Positions 15,565-24,572 are shown, counted from the first letter of the stretch. The stretch is DNA of 24,660 nucleotides from Candidatus Hydrogenedentes bacterium UBA2224 (GCA_002348185.1 DDYW01000036.1:1-24660); one strand, 5' to 3'. Notes: generated by a model from the sequence alone, not told the origin. Made by a program: numbers and translations.

Positions 15565-15615
15565 GAAAGTGGCCGGAGGAAGTGAGCGCCGTTGGCGTGG
15601 GGAGGGCGTGCGGCC

Positions 15616-15644
15616 TTGACGCCGCGGGATAAACGGCCTATCTT
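15616..15644 (+). promoter_or_regulatory. Sigma-70-like promoter of the TIM-barrel gene
   Basis: -35 TTGACG (15616-15621), 17-nt spacer, -10 TATCTT (15639-15644). The predicted start is near 15651, leaving a leader of about 78 nt before the ATG at 15729. It is divergent from the tRNA promoter, with about 50 bp between the two -35 boxes. Confidence 0.65.
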
Positions 15645-15728
15645 TGCGGAGGTTTCTGCATGACGGGTACCGAGGTTTGAGTTTGCGCGCTCCTCTTGTG
15701 AGCGGCGCGTGTCACAGGGAGTGCATCA

Positions 15729-17252
15729 ATGCATCGACGTCAGTTTTTGAAACTGGGGGCGGGCGCGACCGCGGCGGGCGGTCTTCTGCCGGGAGCGGCT
15801 GTGGCGGCCCGGGCCGCGGAACGGGACGTTGCGGCGGGCTTGGAGACTGCGGGACCCGCGGCGTCGCTGCTGCGGGATTTCACGGCCGAGGACCACCGCA
15901 GGCGGCTGCAGAACATCGGCCGGTGCACGCAGAGCATACGCTCCTGCATGCGCAAGCATCTGATTACGGACTACCTGCCCGCGCAGTGCTGCTACAACCT
16001 GGGCGAGTATCCCGGCCGCGCGCCGTATGATCCCGGCGCGGAGGACGAAGCGGAACTGGACCGGCTCCAGGAGCACGGGATTCAGGTGCTGCAGGTGTTC
16101 GACGACTGGAACGATTCCCTGGGGTTGTTTGGCGGCGACAAGTATACGGCGTGCAACCCGGCAGGGTACCGGCGTTTCATCGAGATGGCCCATCGGCGCG
16201 GGATGAAGGTGCTGACATACACGTCGCCCTGTTTTGTCGAGCGGGCGCATCCGGGTTTCCGCCAGGAATGGAGCCGGGAGGGCGACTTCCTTATTGTGGG
16301 GTATTGGGACATGGCCCGGTGCGCGCCCGCGAGTCCCGGATGGCGCGCGTTTGTGTTGCCGCGTCTGGCGCGTATTCTGGACGAGTACGGTTCGGACGGG
16401 ATCTACATGGATGGCGGCTACCTGGCGAATCAGCATGCGGCGAAACAGCAGATGCCGCTGGCGCCGGACGAGGTCGCGGCGTTTGAGGAAACGCCGGAAC
16501 ATGACGGGGCGTTTGTGGACTTGATCGCGCTCGTGTATGCCGAGGTGAAACGGCGGGGAGGCATTCTGAAGCTGCACGTGAACGGCGCGGAGCAACCTCA
16601 GAGCGGCGGGTTGAAGGTCTACGATTATCTGTGGGTGGGCGAAGGCGTGGCGCAGGTGGATCCGCTGCGAGAGACGGTGAAGAACCATCCGCCGTACGTG
16701 GTTCCCTGCATCGACATGGGATTTGCGAGCGTGGAATCCGAAAACGAGCCGTTCCTGCACTCCATTCCCTACATGCAGTTCCCCGTGTTGATGGGCGGGC
16801 GCACGTTCACGGGCGAGCGGGGCCTGATCCCCGGCGTGAAATACAACGACGATTTCTGGATGCAGCGGTGCCGGGATGCGTGGGCGCAGTACCGGGCTGA
16901 TCCGGCGAAGCTCCATTGCTACAGTGCCTGGGACGCTGTTCCCGGGAGCGCCGAGACCCGGCCTATGCACGCGCGCTGGCTGAAACGGTACCTGCCGCTC
17001 GTCGAAGAAGGCACGTGGGCCTGGCTCGAGATTGGGGATTCCTCGTTGTTCGCCGCGCCGTTGCCCGAAGGGGTCGTGGCGTCGGCGTTTGCCAATCGGA
17101 CGCTGTATCTTGTGCTGGCCAATTACGGCCGCACGGCGGCATCGGTGCAGACCGCGGCGGCGTATGTCGCGGCCGACGGGCCCGACGCCCAGGCCGGCAC
17201 TTCCTGGGAGCTGGCGCCGCGTTCGTTGCGCATTCTGCGATTGTCGGCGTGA
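15729..17252 (+). CDS. Tat-exported TIM-barrel glycosidase-like protein
   Basis: A 507-aa protein starting at ATG 15729 (AGGGAG upstream) with a twin-arginine signal (MHRRQFLK, then a Gly/Ala-rich hydrophobic run). The body reads like a (beta/alpha)8 barrel of the alpha-galactosidase-like superfamily: alternating strands such as GIQVLQVFDDW, GMKVLTYTSPCF and the strand DGIYMDGG with D223 and D228, a typical site for a catalytic Asp. Later strands include LKLHVNG and DYLWVGEG, and a short C-terminal beta domain follows (about 425-507). I cannot name the GH family with confidence and the activity is unproven. It stands alone between the tRNA genes and the broken methyltransferase, with its own promoter. 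Confidence 0.72.
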   Translation: MHRRQFLKLGAGATAAGGLLPGAAVAARAAERDVAAGLETAGPAASLLRDFTAEDHRRRLQNIGRCTQSIRSCMRKHLITDYLPAQCCYNLGEYPGRAPYDPGAEDEAELDRLQEHGIQVLQVFDDWNDSLGLFGGDKYTACNPAGYRRFIEMAHRRGMKVLTYTSPCFVERAHPGFRQEWSREGDFLIVGYWDMARCAPASPGWRAFVLPRLARILDEYGSDGIYMDGGYLANQHAAKQQMPLAPDEVAAFEETPEHDGAFVDLIALVYAEVKRRGGILKLHVNGAEQPQSGGLKVYDYLWVGEGVAQVDPLRETVKNHPPYVVPCIDMGFASVESENEPFLHSIPYMQFPVLMGGRTFTGERGLIPGVKYNDDFWMQRCRDAWAQYRADPAKLHCYSAWDAVPGSAETRPMHARWLKRYLPLVEEGTWAWLEIGDSSLFAAPLPEGVVASAFANRTLYLVLANYGRTAASVQTAAAYVAADGPDAQAGTSWELAPRSLRILRLSA

Positions 17253-17353
17253 CCGGTCACGCACCGGAGTAAATGGCGAAGAACGAGGACCTGTTCCCAG
17301 CGCGGTTCCCGGCGCGGCCACGCGTTACGGCCACATGCGAGGCAGGGAATAAG

Positions 17354-17373
17354 GTATGGAATGTGGTGCGTTC
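17354..17373. promoter_or_regulatory. Imperfect dyad upstream of the methyltransferase
   Basis: ATGGAATG and CGTTCCAT are 8-base arms with one mismatch, separated by TGGTG-like sequence. Candidate operator about 80-100 bp before the methyltransferase start; no clear promoter pairs with it. Confidence 0.25.
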
Positions 17374-17451
17374 CATGCTTTCGAGGATATGCGTGGGAAA
17401 AAAAGGAGGGGGGAGGCGGGGCCGTTTGGCCCACATGCGGGAGGGTCTCCC

Positions 17452-18470
17452 ATGGCAGGGGTACAGTCGGGCGTGGAGTTTTTCCAGCAGGTATTTGGCG
17501 GGTCGTGGATTACGCAGGGCATCTGGGTGGCGGCGGAGCTGGGAATCGCGGATCTCCTGGGCGACGGTCCGCGCTCCGCGGCGGAATTGGCGGAACAGAC
17601 GCATACCCATCGTGATTCGTTGTATCGGGTTCTTCGTGCCCTTGCGGGCGCGGGGGTTTTTGCCCAGGATGCTGAAGACCGGTTCTCGCTGACCCCCTTG
17701 AGTGAATCGCTGCGAACGAATGGGGCGTTGTCGCAGCGCCCGTTTGGAATCATGATGGGCGCGGAGTTTCATCAGGCGTGGGGCGAACTGCTGCATAACG
17801 TAACGTCCGCACGGGTGAGCCGGGATTTCAGAAGCGGTTCGGCCAACCCTTTTTTGAGTACATGACGGAGCGGCCACACCGGCACAGCGTGTACGATGCG
17901 GCGATGGGCGCATTCGGGCTGACGGAAACGCACGCCGTGCTGGATGCGTATGACTTCGGGGCGTATCGCACCGTGGTGGATGTGGGGGGCGGGAGCGGGA
18001 TGTTCCTGGGCGCTCTTTTGAACCGGTATCCGGAGGTCCGGGGGACGCTATATGATCTGCCTGCCGTGGCGGACCGCGCACGCTCGGCCTTCGCTCCGGA
18101 GTCGGGTCTGGATGGCCGGTTTCGTGTGGAGGGGGGAGATTTCTTCGCGTCGATCCCTTCCGGCGCGGATGTGTATGTGATGCAGCACATCATCCATGAC
18201 TGGCAGGACCCCGAAGCGGAGACCATTCTGCGCAACTGTCGGGCGGCCATGACGCGGGGCTCGCGGGTGCTGCTGGTTGAGATCGTGATCCCGCCCGCGG
18301 ATGCGCCGAGTTTTGGCAAGTGGCTTGATCTGATGATGCTGCTCGTGAACGGCCGGGAGCGCACGGAAGAGGAGTACCGCCGCTTGTTCTCGGCGGCCGG
18401 CCTGCAATTGACCCGGTTGATCCCGACGGACTCCGAGGTCAGCATCATCGAGGGGGTCCCGGCGGGATGA
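17452..18470 (+). pseudogene. O-methyltransferase (COMT-like), frameshifted by a 5-bp duplication
   Basis: A SAM-dependent O-methyltransferase of the plant-COMT/hydroxyneurosporene type, split into two frames. The N-terminal part from ATG 17452 (GGGAGGG upstream) is the dimerisation/winged-helix domain (GIWVAAELGIADLLGDGPRSAAELA) and stops at 17865. The C-terminal part, in another frame, carries SAM motif I VVDVGGGSG, the catalytic His region MQHIIHDW and LLVEIVIPP, ending at 18470. At 17797-17806 the sequence AACGT is repeated in tandem. Removing one copy restores a single frame through LLHNVRTGEPGF and RFGQPFFEYMTERP, as the family expects, giving 337 aa. The gene is therefore either recently inactivated, phase-variable, or carries an assembly error. 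Substrate unknown. Confidence 0.88.
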
Positions 18471-18487
18471 CCTGAGCCCCGTTTTTT
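18452..18487 (+). terminator. Weak terminator-like structure
   Basis: GGGG...GGTC pairs in an interrupted stem with GACC...CCCC around the methyltransferase stop, followed by GTTTTTT (T6 at 18482-18487). The T-tract is good but the stem is short and bulged. Confidence 0.35.
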
Positions 18488-18831
18488 CCGGCTGGCCCGC
18501 GTTCGTGTGACGGCGCTTCTCTGACAGGCGCATTCCGGATGCAGGGCGCGGCTGGTGGCAGGAGCAGGACGCCTCGGGGGGAAAGCGCAGGGCGGGACGG
18601 GTGTGTTTGAGAGGGTTCGGGGGGAATCCCTGCCTTGCGGCCGCACCGGCGCGACACGGCGTATTCCTACTGGTGATTTGGGGGAAATGCTCTACCGCAC
18701 TGGGGTATGATGTGAGAGATTACGGTGGCGTGCCTGGCGAAAGGACTCGGGGGTTCGTGCCGGTGCTCCGTGAGTTCGGCCTCGCATACCCTGCAACCTG
18801 CCCGGGAAGGGCTTGATAAGGAGACGCGAAG
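18471..18831 (+). other. Gene-free stretch before the M24 gene
   Basis: No credible coding frame in 361 bp. Apart from the T6 tract at its left end, the only suggestive site is TATGAT at 18706-18711, a good -10 hexamer without a recognisable -35. It is the likely place for the promoter of the downstream M24/epimerase/symporter unit. Confidence 0.4.
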
Positions 18832-19998
18832 ATGGGGTACCTCAGTCAGGAAGAGCGCGACATTCGGCTTGCCAAGGTTCAGGAGATTCTGCAGGCCAAC
18901 GACCTGGATTTGGCGCTTGTCTACTATGACGAATTCAACATTGGCAACGGGTGGTATCTCACGGGCTGGTGTCCGCAGTTTGAAAGCGGCGCGGTGCTGG
19001 TGTTGAAGGATGGGAGCGCGATGCTGCTGGGCGGTCCGGAGAGCGAACCGTTCGCGAAGCAGGACAGCGCGATCACGGAGACGCGGAATTTTCCGGTGTT
19101 CATGGTTCCGGACGAAGAGTATCCCAACGCGACGATCACGGATTTCCCGACACTGTTCGCGGAATTGAAAGCGAAAGAAGGGACCATCCGGCGGGCGGGC
19201 CTGGTCGGGGGTGGCCGGATGCCGGCGGATTGTTACCGGCAGATCACCGAGGGATTCCAGGGCGTGGAGCTCGTGGACATCACGGAAGCGTTCCTGGCGT
19301 TGCGCCACGACAAGTCGGCGTGGGAACGGGAACAGATTCGTGCGGCGTTCGGGCTCGCGGACGCGTGTTACGACGCGATGGCGAAGGCGATCACACCGGG
19401 TGCGATGGAGATCGAGGTCGCGGCGGCCGGCGAGTATGCGGCGCGGAGCCGGGGCGCGACGGGGTTCGGATTCAGCGCGATCGTGGGGTCGGGTGCGCGG
19501 GCCAACGCGGTCGTTCCGACGGCGACGACCAAACGGCTCGAGGCGGGCGAGCTGGTGATGGTTGGTCTTGCGCCGAAGGTGAAAGGCTATGCGGGGGTCA
19601 TGGGTCATTCCCTGCCGGTGTCGGGCAGCTATTCGGCGTCGCAGCAGGAGATGCTGGGCCATCTGAAAGAAGTGTTCCGGTTGACCCGGGCGCAATTGAT
19701 GCCCGGACGCAAAGGCAGCGAGATCGACGCTCCGGGCCGGGCGTATTTCGAAAAACACGGTCTGCTGAAATACCTGGTGTGCCCCTTCGCGCACACGATC
19801 GGCCTGCATGAGGCCGAAGCGCCGTTCTTTGGTCCCAACAGCCAGGATGCCCTGAGGCCGGGGATGACGGTCTGCGTGGATGTGAGTTTCTTCGGGCATC
19901 CGGAATGGCACGGCGCCCGCATCGAGACGGGCTACGAAATCACCCAGGACGGCCCCGTGCCGTTCAGCGCTAAGATGGACAAGCTGCTTACCACGTGA
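18832..19998 (+). CDS. M24/creatinase-fold protein lacking metal ligands
   Basis: A 388-aa protein with the two-domain layout of Xaa-Pro peptidases and creatinases: creatinase-type N domain (about 1-135) and pita-bread C domain (about 150-385). ATG 18832 has AAGGAG upstream. In M24 peptidases two metals are held by Asp, Asp, His, Glu, Glu. Here the aligned positions are G245 (in LVMVGLAPK), V256 (in GYAGVMGHS, where SDxTR is expected), H321 (AHTIGLHEAEAP), D350 (CVDVS, where tEPG is expected) and E365 (ARIETGYEI). Three of five ligands are changed, so peptidase chemistry is unlikely. Creatinase is a known metal-free member that keeps the His, so a hydrolase for a small amidino- or amide-type substrate is possible. 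It leads an apparent operon with the beta-sandwich protein and symporter. Confidence 0.8.
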   Translation: MGYLSQEERDIRLAKVQEILQANDLDLALVYYDEFNIGNGWYLTGWCPQFESGAVLVLKDGSAMLLGGPESEPFAKQDSAITETRNFPVFMVPDEEYPNATITDFPTLFAELKAKEGTIRRAGLVGGGRMPADCYRQITEGFQGVELVDITEAFLALRHDKSAWEREQIRAAFGLADACYDAMAKAITPGAMEIEVAAAGEYAARSRGATGFGFSAIVGSGARANAVVPTATTKRLEAGELVMVGLAPKVKGYAGVMGHSLPVSGSYSASQQEMLGHLKEVFRLTRAQLMPGRKGSEIDAPGRAYFEKHGLLKYLVCPFAHTIGLHEAEAPFFGPNSQDALRPGMTVCVDVSFFGHPEWHGARIETGYEITQDGPVPFSAKMDKLLTT

Positions 19999-20163
19999 TG
20001 GGCGCGGCCCCGCGGCCCGGAGATGAACTGTCGTCCCCGGGCCCGGGCGCCGGTGCATCGGCTCACACTCGGTTCCGAGGCGCCGATGATGCGGCGGCCT
20101 GGTGGGCAGGTTTTGGGTTGCATGAGATTCGGGACGGGGCATCGTCCTGAAGGAGGCGCGGAG

Positions 20164-21192
20164 ATGGTGGAGCAATTGCGGGCGCATGACGCGAACCTGG
20201 TAGAGCTCGAATGCGGTCAGGGGAGCATTCTGATTCCGCCGTCGCTTGGCGGGCGCATTTTTTGTCAGTTGACCGGAGAACTGGTGCACCGGCTTGACGT
20301 CGAGGCGTTGCGGCATCCTTCGCCGACGGAATACGACAATCTTGGGGGCAACTCGCTCTGGCCAGCACCCGAAGGCGGGCCGTTCGCGTTTAATTACCTG
20401 CCCGAGAGCGATGCATGGATGGTGCAGGACGGCATCGCCAAGGCCGCGCCGCGCGTCGTGCGCGATGACGAGGATTGCGTCCGGGTGGAGAAACGGATCG
20501 TATTGACGAACCGGCGGGGCACGCGTCTCGACCTGAACTACCGCAGGCTGATCTGGGCGCGCGCACTTCACCCGATTGCCGGGTTGCTGGATCTGGAAGG
20601 TTTGACCTATGACACGCTGGACGCTTTCGAGCCGCTGGGGGATTACGATGCCGAGAGCGTGCTTCTGGCGCCGTGGTCGCTCGAGCAGTTTCCCGGGGCA
20701 GAAGGCATCGTGGCCTTTGGGCAGGTGCCGGAGAGCGACGCCGCGCTGAATTGCGATTTCTATGGCGACCCGGGCGAGCGCATTGCGTGGCGGCCGGACC
20801 ACTTCGTGTTCCGGCTCGGGGGGAAGGAGCGTCATCAGATAGGCGTGCGGGTGGACCATGATCCCCGCTGCATTGGCGCGCTGGACGCCGCGCGGTCGAT
20901 GCTGTTTGTGCGCAAGGCCCGTCCCCAGCAGGGCGCCTATTTCAATATCGCCGACAATGAACAACCGGACGGGCCGTTCTCGACGGCGGACCTGTACAGC
21001 ATTTTCAACGGCGGGGAACTGGGCTTCTTCGAGCTCGAGACGATTGGGGCGATGCAGACCGCGAAGGGCCTCCTGGCGGCCAGCACCTTGCTGTCGCAGA
21101 CCGTGATCCTGCGGGGGAGTCCGGAGAAGCTGCTCGCGTATCTTCTGGAAACGGAAGGTTTGCAGCCCGACGAGTCGATTCTGAACACGTGA
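20164..21192 (+). CDS. Galactose-mutarotase-like beta-sandwich protein (possibly DUF6786)
   Basis: A 342-aa cytoplasmic protein without signal peptide. ATG 20164 is chosen for the excellent GAAGGAGG 7 nt upstream; the open frame reaches back to 20023 without support. The sequence is beta-rich and resembles the aldose-epimerase-like family DUF6786: an early SLGGRIF and then EYDNLGGNSLWPAPEGG, with later PQQGAYFNIADNEQ and FNGGELGFFELETIGA. Proteins of this fold bind sugars, and many are mutarotases, but the activity of this family is not established. It follows the M24 gene by 165 bp and precedes the symporter by 50 bp, suggesting it handles a sugar imported by that transporter. Confidence 0.65.
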   Translation: MVEQLRAHDANLVELECGQGSILIPPSLGGRIFCQLTGELVHRLDVEALRHPSPTEYDNLGGNSLWPAPEGGPFAFNYLPESDAWMVQDGIAKAAPRVVRDDEDCVRVEKRIVLTNRRGTRLDLNYRRLIWARALHPIAGLLDLEGLTYDTLDAFEPLGDYDAESVLLAPWSLEQFPGAEGIVAFGQVPESDAALNCDFYGDPGERIAWRPDHFVFRLGGKERHQIGVRVDHDPRCIGALDAARSMLFVRKARPQQGAYFNIADNEQPDGPFSTADLYSIFNGGELGFFELETIGAMQTAKGLLAASTLLSQTVILRGSPEKLLAYLLETEGLQPDESILNT

Positions 21193-21242
21193 GCGTGACG
21201 TGAGGGGGCGGGCCGCCCACAACCAGGGGGAGTGGAAGGCGC

Positions 21243-23057
21243 ATGCAACTCAATTTCCTGGACTGGTCGATTGTGGTGGCGTCACTGGTATTCTCGTTGC
21301 TGGTGGGGCTGTATTTTACCCGCCGGGCCAGTCGCAGCCTGCGCGAGTTTTTCACGGCGGAAGGGAGCCTTCCCTGGTGGCTGGTGGGGACGTCGATGGT
21401 GGCGACGACCTTTGCAGCGGACACGCCGCTCGTGGTTTCGGGACTGGTGCGCAAAGGGGGGATCTACGAGAACTGGCTGTGGTGGAGCGCTCTGATGGGC
21501 GGAATGATGACGGTCTATTTTTTTGCGGGTCTGTGGCGTCGCGCGGGGCTGCTGACGGACGTGGAGTTTGTGGAATTGCGGTATGAAGGGAAGTCGGCGG
21601 CGGCGTTGCGCGCGTTTTTTGCCGTGTACTCGGGGCTGCTCGTGAATTGCATCGTGATGGGCTGGGTCACGCTCGCGATGAGTAAGATTCTCCACGTGAT
21701 GATGGGCTGGGACAAGGTGTTCTCGGTGGCGATTCTGGTGATTCTGACGCTGGTCTACACGACGCTCTCGGGCTACTGGGGCGTGGTGGTGACGGATTTT
21801 TTTCAGTTTGGGCTTGCGATGGTCGGAGCGATTGCGCTGATGGGCATCGTGTTCTTCGAGATGGGCGGCCCGGGCCCGCTGGTGGAGCAGGTGCTGGCGG
21901 CGCCGGGCGTGGATCCGAAGGTGCCGGATTTCCGCACGGCCACGAACCTGGCCATCCTCACATTCGTGGTTCAGGTGGCCTTGCTGTGGTGGGGCGGGGG
22001 CCAGGGGGGCGGCTATCTGACGCAACGGCTGTTTTCGGCGAAAGATGAGCGGCACGCGGCGAAGGCGTTTCTGTGGTTCAATATTGCGCATTACGTGTTG
22101 AGGCCGTGGCCGTGGATCGTGGTTGGTCTGGCGTCGCTGGTGTATTTTCCGCTGCAGGCCGGCGAGGATCCCGAACTGGCTTATCCGCAAATGATCGTTC
22201 GGCTGATGCCGGGGGGGCTGCGCGGGCTCATGGTGGCCTCACTTTTCGCGGCCTTCATGAGCACGTTGAGCACGCAATTGAACTGGGGCGCGTCGTACCT
22301 GGTGAGTGATCTTTACAGGCGCTTTTTCGTGACGGCCGCATCCGAACGGCATTATGTGAATGCGTCGCGGGTCTTGATGGTGGTGTTGATGGTGCTGGGC
22401 GCGCTGGCGGCGTGGCAGTCGGAGAGCATTGCCAAAGTGTGGATCTACCTGATGACGATCGGGGCGGGCGGCGCGTTCGTGGGGCTTCTGCGGTGGTACT
22501 GGTGGCGGGTGAATGCATGGGCGGAGATCGGCGCGATGGTGGGTTCGCTGATCGTGGCCAACGGCAACATCTTCTGCATGCCGCTGGCGAGTCTGGGCCT
22601 GATTTCACCGGAGGCGATGGAGCGTGTCAACTGGTTTTATGCGTCGGATACCTATGCCATTCGCATCATTTTTATCATCGGCATCTGCACGGTGGTGTGG
22701 ATCGCCGTGATGTACCTGACGCCGCCGGTTTCGGAGGCGCATCTCGAGCGCTTTTACCGGCGGATCCGGCCGGGCGGCTGGTGGGGGCCGATCGCCCGGA
22801 AATGCCCGGAGATTAAGCCGCCGTCGTCGTTTCGTCTGTGGATAGGGTGGTTCGCGGGGACGGTCTGCATTTATACGGGCCTGTTCGGGGCGGGGTATGT
22901 GTGCCTGGGACGGTACGGTATGGCCCTGGCGGCCTTTGTCGCGAGCGCGGTGAGTGGATGGTACATGATCAACAACATGCCGCGTGAGGAAACGGAGCCG
23001 CCGGAGATCCCCGCGGCGTTGGCTTTCGAGCCGGCAGAGCCGCTGTCTCAGGATTGA
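21243..23057 (+). CDS. Sodium:solute symporter (SSS family)
   Basis: A 604-aa inner-membrane protein with roughly 13-14 hydrophobic segments, the usual size for the SSS (SGLT/PutP-like) family, which imports sugars, amino acids or similar solutes with Na+. ATG 21243 follows GGGGGAGTGGAAGG. Recognisable family features are the first helix (LDWSIVVASLVFSLLVGLYFT), the short EFFTAEGSLPWWLVG segment, the ATTFAADTPL stretch in the broken helix that forms the Na+ site, and FAAFMSTLSTQLNWGASYLVSDLY further on. The substrate cannot be read from sequence; neighbours point to a sugar or small polar compound. Its last 10 bp overlap the convergent MFS gene. Confidence 0.92.
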   Translation: MQLNFLDWSIVVASLVFSLLVGLYFTRRASRSLREFFTAEGSLPWWLVGTSMVATTFAADTPLVVSGLVRKGGIYENWLWWSALMGGMMTVYFFAGLWRRAGLLTDVEFVELRYEGKSAAALRAFFAVYSGLLVNCIVMGWVTLAMSKILHVMMGWDKVFSVAILVILTLVYTTLSGYWGVVVTDFFQFGLAMVGAIALMGIVFFEMGGPGPLVEQVLAAPGVDPKVPDFRTATNLAILTFVVQVALLWWGGGQGGGYLTQRLFSAKDERHAAKAFLWFNIAHYVLRPWPWIVVGLASLVYFPLQAGEDPELAYPQMIVRLMPGGLRGLMVASLFAAFMSTLSTQLNWGASYLVSDLYRRFFVTAASERHYVNASRVLMVVLMVLGALAAWQSESIAKVWIYLMTIGAGGAFVGLLRWYWWRVNAWAEIGAMVGSLIVANGNIFCMPLASLGLISPEAMERVNWFYASDTYAIRIIFIIGICTVVWIAVMYLTPPVSEAHLERFYRRIRPGGWWGPIARKCPEIKPPSSFRLWIGWFAGTVCIYTGLFGAGYVCLGRYGMALAAFVASAVSGWYMINNMPREETEPPEIPAALAFEPAEPLSQD

Positions 23058-24286
23058 GGGCGGCGCGGCCCGGTCCGCAGCAGGAGGAGCTGTACGCCAA
23101 TAGCCGCGGCGGCGAGGAGGGGGGCGTATTGAAACGCGGCGGGGACGCCGATGGCTTCCGCCAGGTGCCCGAACGCCAGACCGCCTGCGAAGCCTCCCGC
23201 GCCGAGGACCCCTTCGTTGATGGCCGCGTTGCGGTGGCGCGTCCGAGCGTGCGCGAGACTGTAGTAGATGCTGGCAAAGAAACACAGGCCGTAGTTGAAC
23301 CCGACGACGGCGAAGCAGGCGGCCATAACGGTCACGCTGCGTGCACAGCTCAGCAGCACGAAGGCGAGCGCGGCGGCCATCTGTCCCGCGGCCAGGAGCG
23401 CATAGCGTCCTTGCCAGGCGGAAGTTCGGCCCATGATGGCGAAGCATATCACGGTCCAGAGCGACAGGGTGAAGGCCAGCCAGGAGTACGCGGTGGCGGG
23501 TCCGAGCGCATCGAAGAATGCCGGGCGGATACCGGGGAAAAACAGGAGCGAGCCCTCGGCGGCGAGCGTCTCGACGCGGAGGGGGTAGACCGAGCGCACG
23601 GCGGCGAAGAGACCGTTGGCCGTGAACGTGGCCGCCCAGGAAGCGTAGAGAAGGCCGGGGGTGACGTTGCGGGAGGCGGTTTCTTCGTGGTGGCGCTCGT
23701 CGCGGGGGGCGGGGCTGATACGCGGATTCCGGGGCGCCAGGGAGAGGACGAGGCCGGCTACGGCGAGGCTGAGGACGGTCAAGAGGGCGAACGGAAGGCG
23801 GAAATCGGCGTCGTAGAGCGGGCCGGTCAGGAGCGGGCTGAGCGTGAACCCGAAGGCCGTTGCGGTGTTGAAACCGGCCAACCGCCGAGCGCGGATTTCA
23901 GGATCCGGTTCCAGGCCGAGCCATGCCTGCATGGCGGGCCACGCCAGCGCCAGGCCCAGGAAAGGCGCGGATGCGACAACGATGCACAGACCTGGACTGC
24001 GCACCCACGGTACCAGCGTGAAGACGACGGCAAACCCGAGCACGCCGCCCACCGCCCAGACGAGGGGATTTCGCGCACGGGACAGCATGGCGGCGGATGC
24101 GAGGCAGGCGAAGGCGTACACGGCCATCTGGACGGCGCCCACGGTGCCGGAGAGCGCGGCTCCGCCGTTCAGTTGCTGGATGACGAAGAAGGGCATGGCG
24201 GTGAATCCGACGGCGACGGAGAAGTCGAGGAGGAACGCCGCCAGGTACATCCGGTGCTGCGGTCGACGGAGGGGGCAGACCATCAT
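23048..24286 (-). CDS. Major facilitator superfamily transporter
   Basis: A 412-aa membrane protein with about 12 hydrophobic segments in two halves separated by a polar loop near the centre (NPRISPAPRDERHHEE). ATG 24286 is chosen: GGAAAGG lies 5 nt upstream (8 nt from the adjacent ATG 24283), and the longer frame adds 43 hydrophilic residues with no membrane or signal features. Weak MFS-type signals are visible, such as SRARNPLVW after the second helix. Substrate unknown. It runs tail-to-tail with the symporter, sharing 10 bp, so the two are separate transcripts with opposed ends. Confidence 0.82.
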   Translation of the reverse strand: MMVCPLRRPQHRMYLAAFLLDFSVAVGFTAMPFFVIQQLNGGAALSGTVGAVQMAVYAFACLASAAMLSRARNPLVWAVGGVLGFAVVFTLVPWVRSPGLCIVVASAPFLGLALAWPAMQAWLGLEPDPEIRARRLAGFNTATAFGFTLSPLLTGPLYDADFRLPFALLTVLSLAVAGLVLSLAPRNPRISPAPRDERHHEETASRNVTPGLLYASWAATFTANGLFAAVRSVYPLRVETLAAEGSLLFFPGIRPAFFDALGPATAYSWLAFTLSLWTVICFAIMGRTSAWQGRYALLAAGQMAAALAFVLLSCARSVTVMAACFAVVGFNYGLCFFASIYYSLAHARTRHRNAAINEGVLGAGGFAGGLAFGHLAEAIGVPAAFQYAPLLAAAAIGVQLLLLRTGPRRPQS

Positions 24287-24399
24287 GATGACCTTTCCGC
24301 GTTCGGAATCCGTGCGATTCCGTTGGCCATCAGCATTGCCGGACTCCCCGCCGGGCCACACGGTTGATCGCACGCTCGCTCCCTGTGTTGATGCGGGTT

Positions 24400-24428
24400 T
24401 GCATATCGAATTCAAGGACCCCCTGCAA
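24400..24428 (-). promoter_or_regulatory. Candidate promoter of the MFS gene
   Basis: On the minus strand: -35 TTGCAG (24428-24423), 17-nt spacer, -10 TATGCA (24405-24400), about 115 bp upstream of the start codon. The -35 box is one arm of the dyad at 24422-24440. Confidence 0.4.
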
Positions 24429-24440
24429 TCCGGTTGCAGG
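24422..24440. promoter_or_regulatory. Dyad overlapping the MFS -35 box
   Basis: CCTGCAA-TCCGG-TTGCAGG, perfect 7-bp arms around a 5-nt centre. Its placement over the putative -35 suggests a repressor operator, though a hairpin role is also possible. Confidence 0.45.
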
Positions 24441-24572
24441 ATATCGTGCCGGGCGCTCAGGCGTTACGGCTTCTGTTTGCGGCAGGGTGGATCATCCGCA
24501 TGCCACGCGGCCGTGTCAAGGTCTCGCGCGAATCCCATGAACGCGGTGTCAGCTCTTTGCGTGGCGCGTGGT

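Noticed and set aside
15660..15680. Six-codon upstream ORF (MTGTEV) before the TIM-barrel gene, with the same GGAGGTTTCTG ribosome site as GH116
   Set aside because: The predicted transcription start (about 15651) falls inside its ribosome site, so it would probably not be translated from that promoter; it remains a curiosity only.
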